Virus record (IMG/VR): IMGVR_UViG_3300047552_001097
Span: 107,918-171,917 of that record
Direction: 5' to 3' (one strand)
From: a virus
DNA length: 64,000 nt
This document shows, in pieces, positions 7,336 through 15,251 of the stretch. Below the pieces are notes generated by a model. It searched no databases, was not told the origin of the DNA, and saw only the letters and a program-made list of their open reading frames with translations. The number at the start of each line of letters is the position of its first letter. Positions within the stretch are counted from its first letter, which is position 1. The position numbers and the translations under genes were made by a program.

Positions 7336-8342
7336 CTATTGAAATAGAAAAGTTAGAGCAACTAGATAATCTCTTAAGTAAAAGTTGTAAAGGCTTATAT
7401 AAAGGATTTACAAAGTCTAAAGAGGATATTGACTTAACTGTAGTTAAGACAGGTATATTCAGTATTGATTTAAATATAGGAGGATGGCCATTAGGTAGGA
7501 TAGTAGAGATTAGAGGGGCTACTTCTAGTGGTAAGACTAGTTTATCTCTATCTCTTATAGCTAAGTTACAACAGAGGCACTATAACTCTTTATGGATTGA
7601 TGCTGAATCTGTATATACAGATAAGTATGCTAGAGCTTGTGGTGTAGATACTGAGAGATTAGGAGTTTTAAAACCTAATAATATGGAAGAGTGTCTAGAG
7701 GCTCTTAGGATTGTTACTAAGAGTGGGGCTGTTCATTTTATATGGGTAGATTCTCTAGCTGCTTTAATTCCATCAGAGCAGGAGGATAAAGATATAACTG
7801 GGGGGCAACTAGGTAGAAGAGCCGCATTAATGAGTAAGATTCTTCCAGAGTTATCTAGGAACTGTGGGGCTAGTGAATGCTCTATTATTTGGTTAAACCA
7901 GGAAAGGGTCGGTAATCTTAGTACATATGGTAATCCTAATGTTGGTACAGGAGGAAAGGCTCTTCCTTATTACTCTAGTCTTATAATAGAGACTAGAAAG
8001 GGAGCTTATACTGAGGATAAATCTATCAAACTAGGTCATCAATGTCATATTAAGATTACAAAAAGTAAACTTTTATCATGTTTACCATTTACAGAGTTTG
8101 ATTTACCTCTTAAATACTTTGATTCTAATACAGAAGAAGCAGGTATTGATTTTATAGAGGATTTATTTAAGGTAGCAATTCAATTAGGAGCTATAAGTAA
8201 AGCAGGTTCTTACTTTTCCTTTAAAGATAAGAAAGCTCAGGGGACCTCCTCCTTTATTGAATTAATTAAAAGTGATAATCAACTATTTGAATCTATATTT
8301 AATACAACTTTAGAATTATATGCCAAGAAAGAAAGAGATTAA
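7332..8342 (+). CDS. recA: RecA recombinase
   Basis: ATP-dependent strand-exchange protein for homologous recombination and replication restart. Walker A is GATSSGKT near residues 61-68. IWVDSLAALIP near residue 138 is the Walker B region. The conserved LNQ segment (IIWLNQERVGN) precedes the L2 DNA-binding loop, here YGNPNVGTGGKALPYYSS. The core is bacterial RecA-like rather than T4 UvsX-like. At 336 residues it is near full length (about 350), with a short divergent C-terminus. It overlaps the upstream nuclease by 4 bases and the downstream small gene by 23 bases. Confidence 0.93.
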   Translation: MTIEIEKLEQLDNLLSKSCKGLYKGFTKSKEDIDLTVVKTGIFSIDLNIGGWPLGRIVEIRGATSSGKTSLSLSLIAKLQQRHYNSLWIDAESVYTDKYARACGVDTERLGVLKPNNMEECLEALRIVTKSGAVHFIWVDSLAALIPSEQEDKDITGGQLGRRAALMSKILPELSRNCGASECSIIWLNQERVGNLSTYGNPNVGTGGKALPYYSSLIIETRKGAYTEDKSIKLGHQCHIKITKSKLLSCLPFTEFDLPLKYFDSNTEEAGIDFIEDLFKVAIQLGAISKAGSYFSFKDKKAQGTSSFIELIKSDNQLFESIFNTTLELYAKKERD

Positions 8343-8628
8343 AAATCTATCAGTACAAGAACTTATAGAAGAGAAACAAAAAGCTATAGCTGTTTTATCC
8401 GAACTAAAACAATGGGCTATATCTACTATTAAAGATATAGAATCTATATCTTACCAACTGGGCTTAAGACCAATGGATAGTAACCCTGTTGTTAATAGTT
8501 CTTTATCTATCACTAACCCTTCTTTGGCTCCTTTACCTAATAACTCAGACCTACATGATTACTCTCCTATAAATATAACCACTGAATCTGTACAAATAAA
8601 ACAAATATCTATAGAAGATTCTTTATAA
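8320..8628 (+). CDS. Hypothetical protein after RecA, 102 aa
   Basis: Unrecognised. The N-terminal 45 residues are basic and predicted helical or coiled-coil (QELIEEKQKAIAVLSELKQW). The rest is a disordered Ser/Pro/Asn tail ending in SIEDSL. It starts inside the last codons of recA, so it is translationally coupled, and its end overlaps the convergent intein-like gene by 6 bases. Confidence 0.6.
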   Translation: MPRKKEIKNLSVQELIEEKQKAIAVLSELKQWAISTIKDIESISYQLGLRPMDSNPVVNSSLSITNPSLAPLPNNSDLHDYSPINITTESVQIKQISIEDSL

Positions 8629-9738
8629 TGATTTTATATAACTAAGATTAAAATCTAGACCTATATAACTTTGGCTAATATAACCTATATCAGATATTCC
8701 ACTAACTATAGGAGCTCTACAATCATCTTCACTGTAGATTTCTATAGTTTTTATTAATTTAGGGGGAATAGGTATTGTACTAGGAGGTCTGTAATTAATA
8801 GAAAATTTAGATAAACTAAAGGGATTGTCTCTTAGAAAAATATCTAGTTTATAAGAGTTACCTATAGTCTCTATAAAAGCATAACCTCCTAGACTTCTAA
8901 CTAAGAAATATATGTCTTTCATTAACTTTTCACTCTTTACTTTTATACTTATACCACCCCCATTATGAACATTTATATATCCTCCACTATCTATAATTCC
9001 TCTTAATATTTCTAATCTATTATTAAAAGAAGTAAATAAGTAACTTTTATGGATATATCTATAACAAGGATTAGAATATAGTAAACCTAAATTCTCTAAA
9101 TCAATGCTTAATTGACTTCTTTTATTTATATTAAATAGACTTCTAAAAGAGTATATTTCTTCCTCTAAAGAACTTGGTTTATCAATTATAAAATGTTGTC
9201 TTTCTCCTACACATCTATTATTCATAGAATTCTTTAGTTCTTCTGTTAGTTTAATTAAAGGTTCCTTCTGTTCTAAGATTCCTTTAATAGTTATTACTCC
9301 TATCCAGTATGGGGGTAAAGAACAAAGATTATTACTTTGTAGTTCAAATGGAAAATCTACAGCTCTTACTTCTAAAGCTCCATTAAAAGAAGTTGTATTA
9401 ATAGAACAAGAGTTATAACAACATACATAATTTAAATCTCTTACATAATAGTCAGACCTTTGTACTACACTTCTTAAGTATTCAATAGATTTAAGTTCAT
9501 AATTATTATTAGAGTTATAGATTCTAGTAGGTAATAGATGAGAGTCTGATACTATAAGCTGAGTCCCATCAGAGAATGTTACTTTATATAAAGGATTAAT
9601 AGAATTAGAAAACTTAGTTATGCTATATGTGGAAGTTCTATTGTTCTGATATATAAGAACTTTATTACTAATAGCCAAATCACTCACTTTATATAAAGAG
9701 GAAGGAGTTAATAAAATAGTATCTTTATAAAAACACAT
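8623..9738 (-). CDS. Free-standing intein-like (Hint) LAGLIDADG protein
   Basis: The 371-residue protein looks like a whole intein without exteins. The Met start is followed directly by Cys at position 2 (CFYKDTILLTPSS), matching intein block A. TFSDGTQLIVSDSHLLPT near residues 54-71 matches block B, with the conserved His. LEILRGIIDSGGYINV near residue 245 is a LAGLIDADG endonuclease helix. The DDCRAPIV...YISQSYIGLDFN stretch near the end resembles blocks F and G (D-x-C-x, terminal Asn), but the penultimate His and a nucleophile after Asn are missing. So N-terminal autoprocessing residues survive, but normal splicing is unlikely. It may act as a homing endonuclease or be a remnant. It stands alone on the minus strand between the recA and fibre operons. 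Confidence 0.68.
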   Translation of the reverse strand: MCFYKDTILLTPSSLYKVSDLAISNKVLIYQNNRTSTYSITKFSNSINPLYKVTFSDGTQLIVSDSHLLPTRIYNSNNNYELKSIEYLRSVVQRSDYYVRDLNYVCCYNSCSINTTSFNGALEVRAVDFPFELQSNNLCSLPPYWIGVITIKGILEQKEPLIKLTEELKNSMNNRCVGERQHFIIDKPSSLEEEIYSFRSLFNINKRSQLSIDLENLGLLYSNPCYRYIHKSYLFTSFNNRLEILRGIIDSGGYINVHNGGGISIKVKSEKLMKDIYFLVRSLGGYAFIETIGNSYKLDIFLRDNPFSLSKFSINYRPPSTIPIPPKLIKTIEIYSEDDCRAPIVSGISDIGYISQSYIGLDFNLSYIKSL

Positions 9739-9742
9739 AATA

Positions 9743-9756
9743 GATATAAATAAGAA
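9743..9756 (+). promoter_or_regulatory. Late-type promoter candidate, 14-base motif copy 2
   Basis: Identical 14-mer to 6032-6045, containing TATAAATA at 9745-9752, about 48 bases upstream of the first tail-fibre gene. This position suits transcription starting roughly 40 bases before the ATG. A late-class promoter fits the structural genes that follow. Confidence 0.5.
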
Positions 9757-9799
9757 TTATATCTAGTATAAGTAAATTAAATTATAAGAAAGTAAACAT

Positions 9800-10516
9800 A
9801 TGCCTAGACCTTTAAAGGTATCAGAAAAAGGGGCGCCCTTAACCTGTGCTGAGCATGATGAAAACATAAATAGGTTATTAGATAGAAGTAACCATACTGG
9901 CACTCAATCAGCTAGCACTATACATGATTTAGCTGTATATCTAGCTAACTCCAGTTCCTTATCTGGATTAACCACTCAATTAACTAATCTACAAAGTTTA
10001 GTCTCTTCTTTACAGGATGATGTACTAGCTCCTGGGGGTCATGTAAATTCTTTAATATCTCAATTACAATCAGCTTACACCTCGGCTGATAATCTTATTA
10101 ATAATAGACTTAATAGTTATGAAGCTAGAATCACAGGTCTAGAGACAGGTCATAGTAATCAACAAGGATTAATAGATAATCTTAATCAAAGAGTTAATAC
10201 TCTAACTACTGACACAGCCACTAATACTCAGGCTATTGATGCTTTGGATACTCAAGTATCTACTCTATCTTCCTTATTGGGAGGTAATGATGTCTCTGGA
10301 ATGATAGGGGATATTTCAGCTATTATGGATATACTTCAACCTGTTATAGATGGAGACTCATTTATAGTTCCATCCCCTCCTAATAATAATGATGGTCTTA
10401 TATTTGGATGGGACTCTACCTCCTCTACTCCTATATGGAGATTCCCTGATAATATTAATGGAGGAGATTTAGTAGACCCAACAGGTACTGTTAGATTAAA
10501 CCTAAGTTCTAATTAA
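9800..10516 (+). CDS. Tail-fibre protein with coiled-coil shaft, 238 aa
   Basis: The N-terminus carries the common phage fibre signature 'H-x-x-x-I-N-R-L-L-D-R-S-N-H-T-G-T-Q' (about residues 18-36). A long heptad-rich stretch (about residues 55-160) is typical of a trimeric coiled-coil shaft. A proline-rich segment follows, then a small terminal domain containing the W-R-F-P motif. It is the first of five consecutive plus-strand fibre-related genes. A role in receptor recognition or as a fibre-attachment segment is inferred from context. Confidence 0.72.
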   Translation: MPRPLKVSEKGAPLTCAEHDENINRLLDRSNHTGTQSASTIHDLAVYLANSSSLSGLTTQLTNLQSLVSSLQDDVLAPGGHVNSLISQLQSAYTSADNLINNRLNSYEARITGLETGHSNQQGLIDNLNQRVNTLTTDTATNTQAIDALDTQVSTLSSLLGGNDVSGMIGDISAIMDILQPVIDGDSFIVPSPPNNNDGLIFGWDSTSSTPIWRFPDNINGGDLVDPTGTVRLNLSSN

Positions 10517-10537
10517 CACTCTTTTATATAAATATAT

Positions 10538-13036
10538 ATGCCAGTTTATTCTTATCAAATGAGACATGGACTACAGGGTGATATCCCTGGAATTCCAGCT
10601 CTAGACGCTTATGAACCTCTATTCACTACTGATAGTAAACAGCTATGGATTGGTCTACCAGGCGGTAATACGCCTCCTTACACAGGAGCTATAGTTCCTA
10701 GATTCTATGATGCAGACCTTAATACTTCTAGTGGTACAACTGCAGGACCTACTGACCATCTAGGTAGACCAGCTACTACTAAATGGGTACAAGACCTTCT
10801 ATCAGCTACCTCTACTACACCCCCAGCAGGTATAGCCTGGAGGACTCAACCTAACACCTTTAGTGATGATAATACATTCCAGAAGTGGCCTACTATAACA
10901 GATACTCTATTACCTGTTACTGACTCATCTACTAAGGTTCCTACTACTCAATGGGTTAAGAATGCTATTACAAGTGCTATAGGTACTGTTGGTAATGTAG
11001 CTTATAGAGACCAGAATAATACCTTCTCTTTAATTAATACCTTTAACTCCACAGCTCTATTTAATGGAGCTTCTACTTTTAATGGTCCTTTAGTCTCTAC
11101 TTCTACTGTTGACCTAACTAATGCTATATGGACTAAGGTTAAGACTATACCCACTAGCACTATCCCAGCAGAGGATGCAGCTTCTACTTTATATGTATGG
11201 AACTCCCATACTGATGATTCTAAACTTAAGAAGGCGACTACTCCACCAGCTAGTAGTAATGATACTCATATAGCTACTACTGAATGGGTAAGGGCTAATG
11301 TATCAGGTTCTAACCTATTAACCTCTAATAACACTTGGACAGGTACTAATACTTATGACAATCTAGTAACCTTTAACCAAGTTCCTTTATCAGTAGAACC
11401 TCCTTTATCAGATAATTCTAATAAAGTACCTACTACCTCCTGGGTAAGAAATACTATTAACTCTTTAGCTACTGGAGGGGCCCCTGTTCTAACTAAGAGT
11501 TTGATTAGTAATGAATATAACACCCTTCTATGGAGTTCTGGAACTGTATCTATAGGTGGAGTTAATTATCCAGTAACTGCTGGTAGTTATGCCTTTACAG
11601 CAGCTTCTACAGCTACTACTACTGGTACTACTTATTATGTAAAAGCTAGTCTATCCGGGGGTACAGTCTCAGTACCAGCTCCTACTACCTCTCCTACAAT
11701 ATCAGCTACAGAGGTGTTACTAGGCTCTTTAACCTTAGTAGATGTAACAGCTTCTCCCCCAGTAGCAGGTGGTCCAGTAAGGGAGATTAATGGAGTTATT
11801 AATAGTCCCCCTAACTATGCTAGAAGAGATTTAGATAATGTATTTACAGCAGGTAATACATTTAATGGTACTAATGTACTAGCAGGACCTACTACAGCTT
11901 CTTATTCTATCCCTTCAACTAGTAATGATACAACTGTTCCTACTACAGCCTGGGTTAAATCAGCTCTAAGTAATGTAGGTAACTCCTTCTTCCAATTAGA
12001 TGGTAGTAGTAATTTAGTTCCTATCCCTGGTTCATTCACTGGTTGTGTTGATTTAAGTAGTGTATGTGTGAAAGCTAGGACCCCTATTGACCCCTCATCT
12101 AGTGATGATTCAGTAGCTACTACAGCCTGGGTACAAGCTGTATTATCTAATCAACCAGTTAATCCAGTAGTATCTCTAGTAGGAACTCCCTCTAGTACCA
12201 GCTTCCAAGTTACATGGACTTCTGGTTCTGTTGCTCTACCTTCTGGACTTAATTGTGCTGGAGCTAATTGTGATGCTGGAGCTGGTCCCGGAGGTACAGA
12301 TTTATGTAATGTTAGTCCCCCTACTTCACCGGTTACAGTAGCTATGCCTGCTCCTGGTACATCCATTAGAAGGTATTTCTATGTAGCTTATGGAGATTGT
12401 CAGGTTCTTAATGATACAGTGGCACCAGACCCAGATACAGTAGGTAAGGTTATAGCTATAGCTGATGTTAATAATACTAGTCCCTCTTCTGTAGTAATCA
12501 CTCCTATACAATCAGGTGGATGGGCTCCTATAGATAGTCCTTTCTTTACTGGCAATCCCCAGGCTCCTACTCCAGCTACAGGAGATTGTGATAACTCTAT
12601 AGCTACCACTGAGTTTGTATGTGAGATGGTTAATAATCTATTAACAGCTCCTTGCTCTGGAACTATAACATATCCTGATATTATTCAAGTAGGTAATCCC
12701 TCTTTACTTATCAATGTAACTAGTGGACAGGTTCCTAAACCCGGAACTAGTGCGGGTAACTGTGTTGTAGTACCATTATCAGCTCCAGTAGCTGTAGTAG
12801 CCAACTCCACTGAGTATTGTTGGATAAGATTCTCTGATTGTAAATTAGTAGCCTCTACTCAACCTCCAGCTTCTAATATTGGTTTCCTATTAGCAACTGT
12901 AGTTACTAATGCTACTAATATTGTTTCTATAACTAAAGCAGCTAATACAGTAGTGGAAACTAAAATATCTACTTGTTATAAGGTAGGATTTGGTGGGAGA
13001 CTTATATATGTTCCAGGTCCTAATTGTTGTGTTTAA
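10538..13036 (+). CDS. Large tail-fibre protein with repeated 'ATTxWV' modules, 832 aa
   Basis: The N-terminus (QMRHGLQGDIPGIPALDAYE...DSKQLWIGLPGG) matches the short collar-like domain found at the start of many phage fibres and tropism determinants. The body is an array of units centred on S-x-(K/D)-V-P-T-T-x-W-V-(K/R)-x-x-(I/L), visible near residues 80, 135, 240, 300, 475, 530 and 700, separated by Ser/Thr/Gly-rich beta segments. Cysteine-containing variants (GDCDNSIATTEFVCEM) occur only toward the C-terminus. Such units typically build a long trimeric shaft. The last module is nearly duplicated in the next gene at DNA level. Base composition is less A/T-rich than in the neighbouring minus-strand genes, as is usual for repetitive fibre genes. 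Confidence 0.82.
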   Translation: MPVYSYQMRHGLQGDIPGIPALDAYEPLFTTDSKQLWIGLPGGNTPPYTGAIVPRFYDADLNTSSGTTAGPTDHLGRPATTKWVQDLLSATSTTPPAGIAWRTQPNTFSDDNTFQKWPTITDTLLPVTDSSTKVPTTQWVKNAITSAIGTVGNVAYRDQNNTFSLINTFNSTALFNGASTFNGPLVSTSTVDLTNAIWTKVKTIPTSTIPAEDAASTLYVWNSHTDDSKLKKATTPPASSNDTHIATTEWVRANVSGSNLLTSNNTWTGTNTYDNLVTFNQVPLSVEPPLSDNSNKVPTTSWVRNTINSLATGGAPVLTKSLISNEYNTLLWSSGTVSIGGVNYPVTAGSYAFTAASTATTTGTTYYVKASLSGGTVSVPAPTTSPTISATEVLLGSLTLVDVTASPPVAGGPVREINGVINSPPNYARRDLDNVFTAGNTFNGTNVLAGPTTASYSIPSTSNDTTVPTTAWVKSALSNVGNSFFQLDGSSNLVPIPGSFTGCVDLSSVCVKARTPIDPSSSDDSVATTAWVQAVLSNQPVNPVVSLVGTPSSTSFQVTWTSGSVALPSGLNCAGANCDAGAGPGGTDLCNVSPPTSPVTVAMPAPGTSIRRYFYVAYGDCQVLNDTVAPDPDTVGKVIAIADVNNTSPSSVVITPIQSGGWAPIDSPFFTGNPQAPTPATGDCDNSIATTEFVCEMVNNLLTAPCSGTITYPDIIQVGNPSLLINVTSGQVPKPGTSAGNCVVVPLSAPVAVVANSTEYCWIRFSDCKLVASTQPPASNIGFLLATVVTNATNIVSITKAANTVVETKISTCYKVGFGGRLIYVPGPNCCV

Positions 13037-13752
13037 TGGTAATAGATATAGTTCTTTTTTTTATTGTAATTTAATATGAGTAATTTCCCCTCTCAGGCTC
13101 CCCCTAATCAATATAATGCTATAACTGGTGAAACTTATAAGTTTCAATCAGCTACTTTAGAAGCAGACCACCCACCTATTAATGATAGTAGTAATAAAGT
13201 AGCTACTACTGGATGGATACAGAGCTTAATATCTGGAATTCCAATGTGGCCTACTACTTCAGATGCTACAGGAGGTACTGGTCTCCTTATTACTGTTAGT
13301 GATGGTGTAGTTAATAACTTATCAGGGGGCGCTTGTAATATTTCAGCTTCTGTAGCTCCTATAGCTGTTAATGCTAACTCTCAGGAGTATGTCTATGTTA
13401 GATTTAGTGATTGTCAAATTGTTGTATCCACAACACTTCCAAATCCTTCTATAGGTTATGTTATTTCATTGGTTACTACTAATGCTAATAAAATAATAAG
13501 TATAATTAATTATTCTTCTATTAATTCATTTGCATCTACTATAAGCCCTATATTTACTGGTAATCCACAGGCTCCTACCCCTCCTCTCGGAGACTGTGAT
13601 AACTCTATAGCTACTACAGAGTTTGTATGTCAGGCTATACAAGAATTCACTTCTAGTAGTCCTACTTTTACTGGAGACCCTAAAGCTCCTACAGCTCCCC
13701 CAGGTGATTGTGATAACTCTATAGCTACTACAGAATTTGTATGTCAAGCTAT
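12541..13752 (+). repeat. Three near-identical ~88-bp repeats shared between two fibre genes
   Basis: Copies lie at about 12541-12628 (end of the 832-aa fibre), 13551-13638 and 13665-13752 (in the 343-aa fibre). All share the exact core tgataactctatagctac and encode 'F-T-G-x-P-x-A-P-T ... G-D-C-D-N-S-I-A-T-T-E-F-V-C'. They are long enough to support homologous recombination between the fibre genes. Confidence 0.8.
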
Positions 13753-14107
13753 ATCAAACCTCACCAATCAAATCTCTTATCCTCAGATAATAGATAAAGG
13801 GGGATTAAATATAAATGTGACTGCTGGGGAGGTTCCTAAACCAGGGGGTTCTATGTGTAATATTACACCTCTACCCTCGGATTTAGGTATTAACCCTTCA
13901 ACTATTGAATACATTTATGTTAGATATAGTGATTGTAGAGTGGTAGCTAGTACATCTCAACCCCTTAATACAGTAGGTTTTATTCTAGGGACTATAGCAA
14001 CAAATGCTACTTCTATTACTCAAATAAGTCAACATGCACCCACTCTCCAATCCTCTTTACTCTCTAAGTTTAAAGTAGGTTTTGGAGGTAATCTAATAAT
14101 GATTTAA
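13076..14107 (+). CDS. Tail-fibre protein, 343 aa
   Basis: Shares its modules with the preceding gene: one 'VATTGWIQ' unit near residue 42, then two consecutive 'CDNSIATTEFVCQAI' units near residues 178 and 215. It has two copies of a domain with the pattern 'Y-(V/I)-Y-V-R-(F/Y)-S-D-C' followed by V-(V/A)-S-T, which also occurs near the end of the 832-aa fibre. It looks like a duplicated and trimmed copy of that gene's C-terminal half. It ends with 'KVGFGGNLIMI', echoing the upstream 'KVGFGGRLIYV'. Confidence 0.78.
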   Translation: MSNFPSQAPPNQYNAITGETYKFQSATLEADHPPINDSSNKVATTGWIQSLISGIPMWPTTSDATGGTGLLITVSDGVVNNLSGGACNISASVAPIAVNANSQEYVYVRFSDCQIVVSTTLPNPSIGYVISLVTTNANKIISIINYSSINSFASTISPIFTGNPQAPTPPLGDCDNSIATTEFVCQAIQEFTSSSPTFTGDPKAPTAPPGDCDNSIATTEFVCQAISNLTNQISYPQIIDKGGLNINVTAGEVPKPGGSMCNITPLPSDLGINPSTIEYIYVRYSDCRVVASTSQPLNTVGFILGTIATNATSITQISQHAPTLQSSLLSKFKVGFGGNLIMI

Positions 14108-14114
14108 TTACTAT

Positions 14115-15242
14115 ATGAGTAAAGAAATATGGCCTATAGTTGTTCAATCTGGGGATTTAGGCGTTGTATCTACAGAAGGTAGATTAAATCCTACTATAGA
14201 AGTTCCTTCTAATATCTATCCTCTAGCTCTAAAGGAAGGGACCTCCTCCTCTAATAATATTGAATATTTATATATAAGATTCTCTGATGGTAAACTTGTA
14301 GCTTCTTCCTATGAACCTGATACTAATGCTGGTAAGGTTGTAGCTATAGCTGAGACTGATACTGATTCTATTGTTAGGATTACTAGTACAGAACCCTCTT
14401 TTGAATTAGAACCAGAAGTAAAGGTCCTGGCCTTATGTGATACTGTATACAATAGACAAGTAGCTACTCAAGGGTGGGTTAGAAATGAGATAGGCAAGTA
14501 TATAGATAAGAACACACTATTCCCTCAATTACTAAGTTATGATGGATTATATGATAACCAATTAGCTACTACTGAATGGGTTAGAAGTGAGATTATTAAG
14601 TTCCTGGGTTATACCTTTACTGTAATAATTGATACCCCATCTTCCTTATTTTGGAATGAAGGGGAGGTTATTATTAACAATCAACCTTATATAGTACCTC
14701 AAGGAACCCACTCCTTTGATTTATCCTATAATGGAACCTACTATATTTATGTAACTCTAGACTCTAATACTGTGTCAGTAGAGATAACTTCAGACCCAGA
14801 ACCATCATTTGTTGGTACTAGAATAGGGACTTTAGTTATTAATTTAGGGGTAATTCATTCCTACCAAACTCATCCTAAAGAGGTGCAATCCCCCCCAGTT
14901 ATACCTTTAGGGGACTGTAGTTCTACTAATATGACTACTGAATGGATGATTAATACTTGGTTTAGAATGGCATTTGGTATAGAATCTCCTTTAATATCAG
15001 TCTCAGATTATAAGACTATTCTTCATTGGAATAATGGTAGAGTTAGATATCAGGCTTATAGTCAACTAATTAATAGTGGTAGTGCTAATGTAGTTACCTT
15101 AGCTGATGGAGTTTATAAACTAGTAAGTAGATTAAATGAAACAAACCTATTCTTAGTATCTAATAAACAATATAATGAAATAGAACTAGCTTCTATCATT
15201 ATAGAAAATCAACAATTGAAATCAATTTATCCAATAATATAA
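14115..15242 (+). CDS. Tail-fibre protein, 375 aa
   Basis: A third member of the same fibre family. It has the 'Y-I-R-F-S-D-G-K-L-V-A-S-S' domain near residue 55, then units 'RQVATQGWVRNEI' (near 113), 'NQLATTEWVRSEI' (near 147) and a degenerate 'NMTTEWMINTW' (near 275). The rest is beta-rich. Eight bases separate it from the previous gene. Confidence 0.75.
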   Translation: MSKEIWPIVVQSGDLGVVSTEGRLNPTIEVPSNIYPLALKEGTSSSNNIEYLYIRFSDGKLVASSYEPDTNAGKVVAIAETDTDSIVRITSTEPSFELEPEVKVLALCDTVYNRQVATQGWVRNEIGKYIDKNTLFPQLLSYDGLYDNQLATTEWVRSEIIKFLGYTFTVIIDTPSSLFWNEGEVIINNQPYIVPQGTHSFDLSYNGTYYIYVTLDSNTVSVEITSDPEPSFVGTRIGTLVINLGVIHSYQTHPKEVQSPPVIPLGDCSSTNMTTEWMINTWFRMAFGIESPLISVSDYKTILHWNNGRVRYQAYSQLINSGSANVVTLADGVYKLVSRLNETNLFLVSNKQYNEIELASIIIENQQLKSIYPII

Positions 15243-15251
15243 TAAATATTT

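Noticed and set aside
10527-10534. TATAAATA as a promoter for the 832-aa fibre gene
   Set aside because: It ends 3 bases before the ATG, too close for a -10 element serving that gene; better explained as A/T-rich start context.
12151-12609. Three minus-strand frames inside the large fibre gene
   Set aside because: They are the reverse of a repetitive, slightly G/C-richer fibre gene with clear modules; no independent support.
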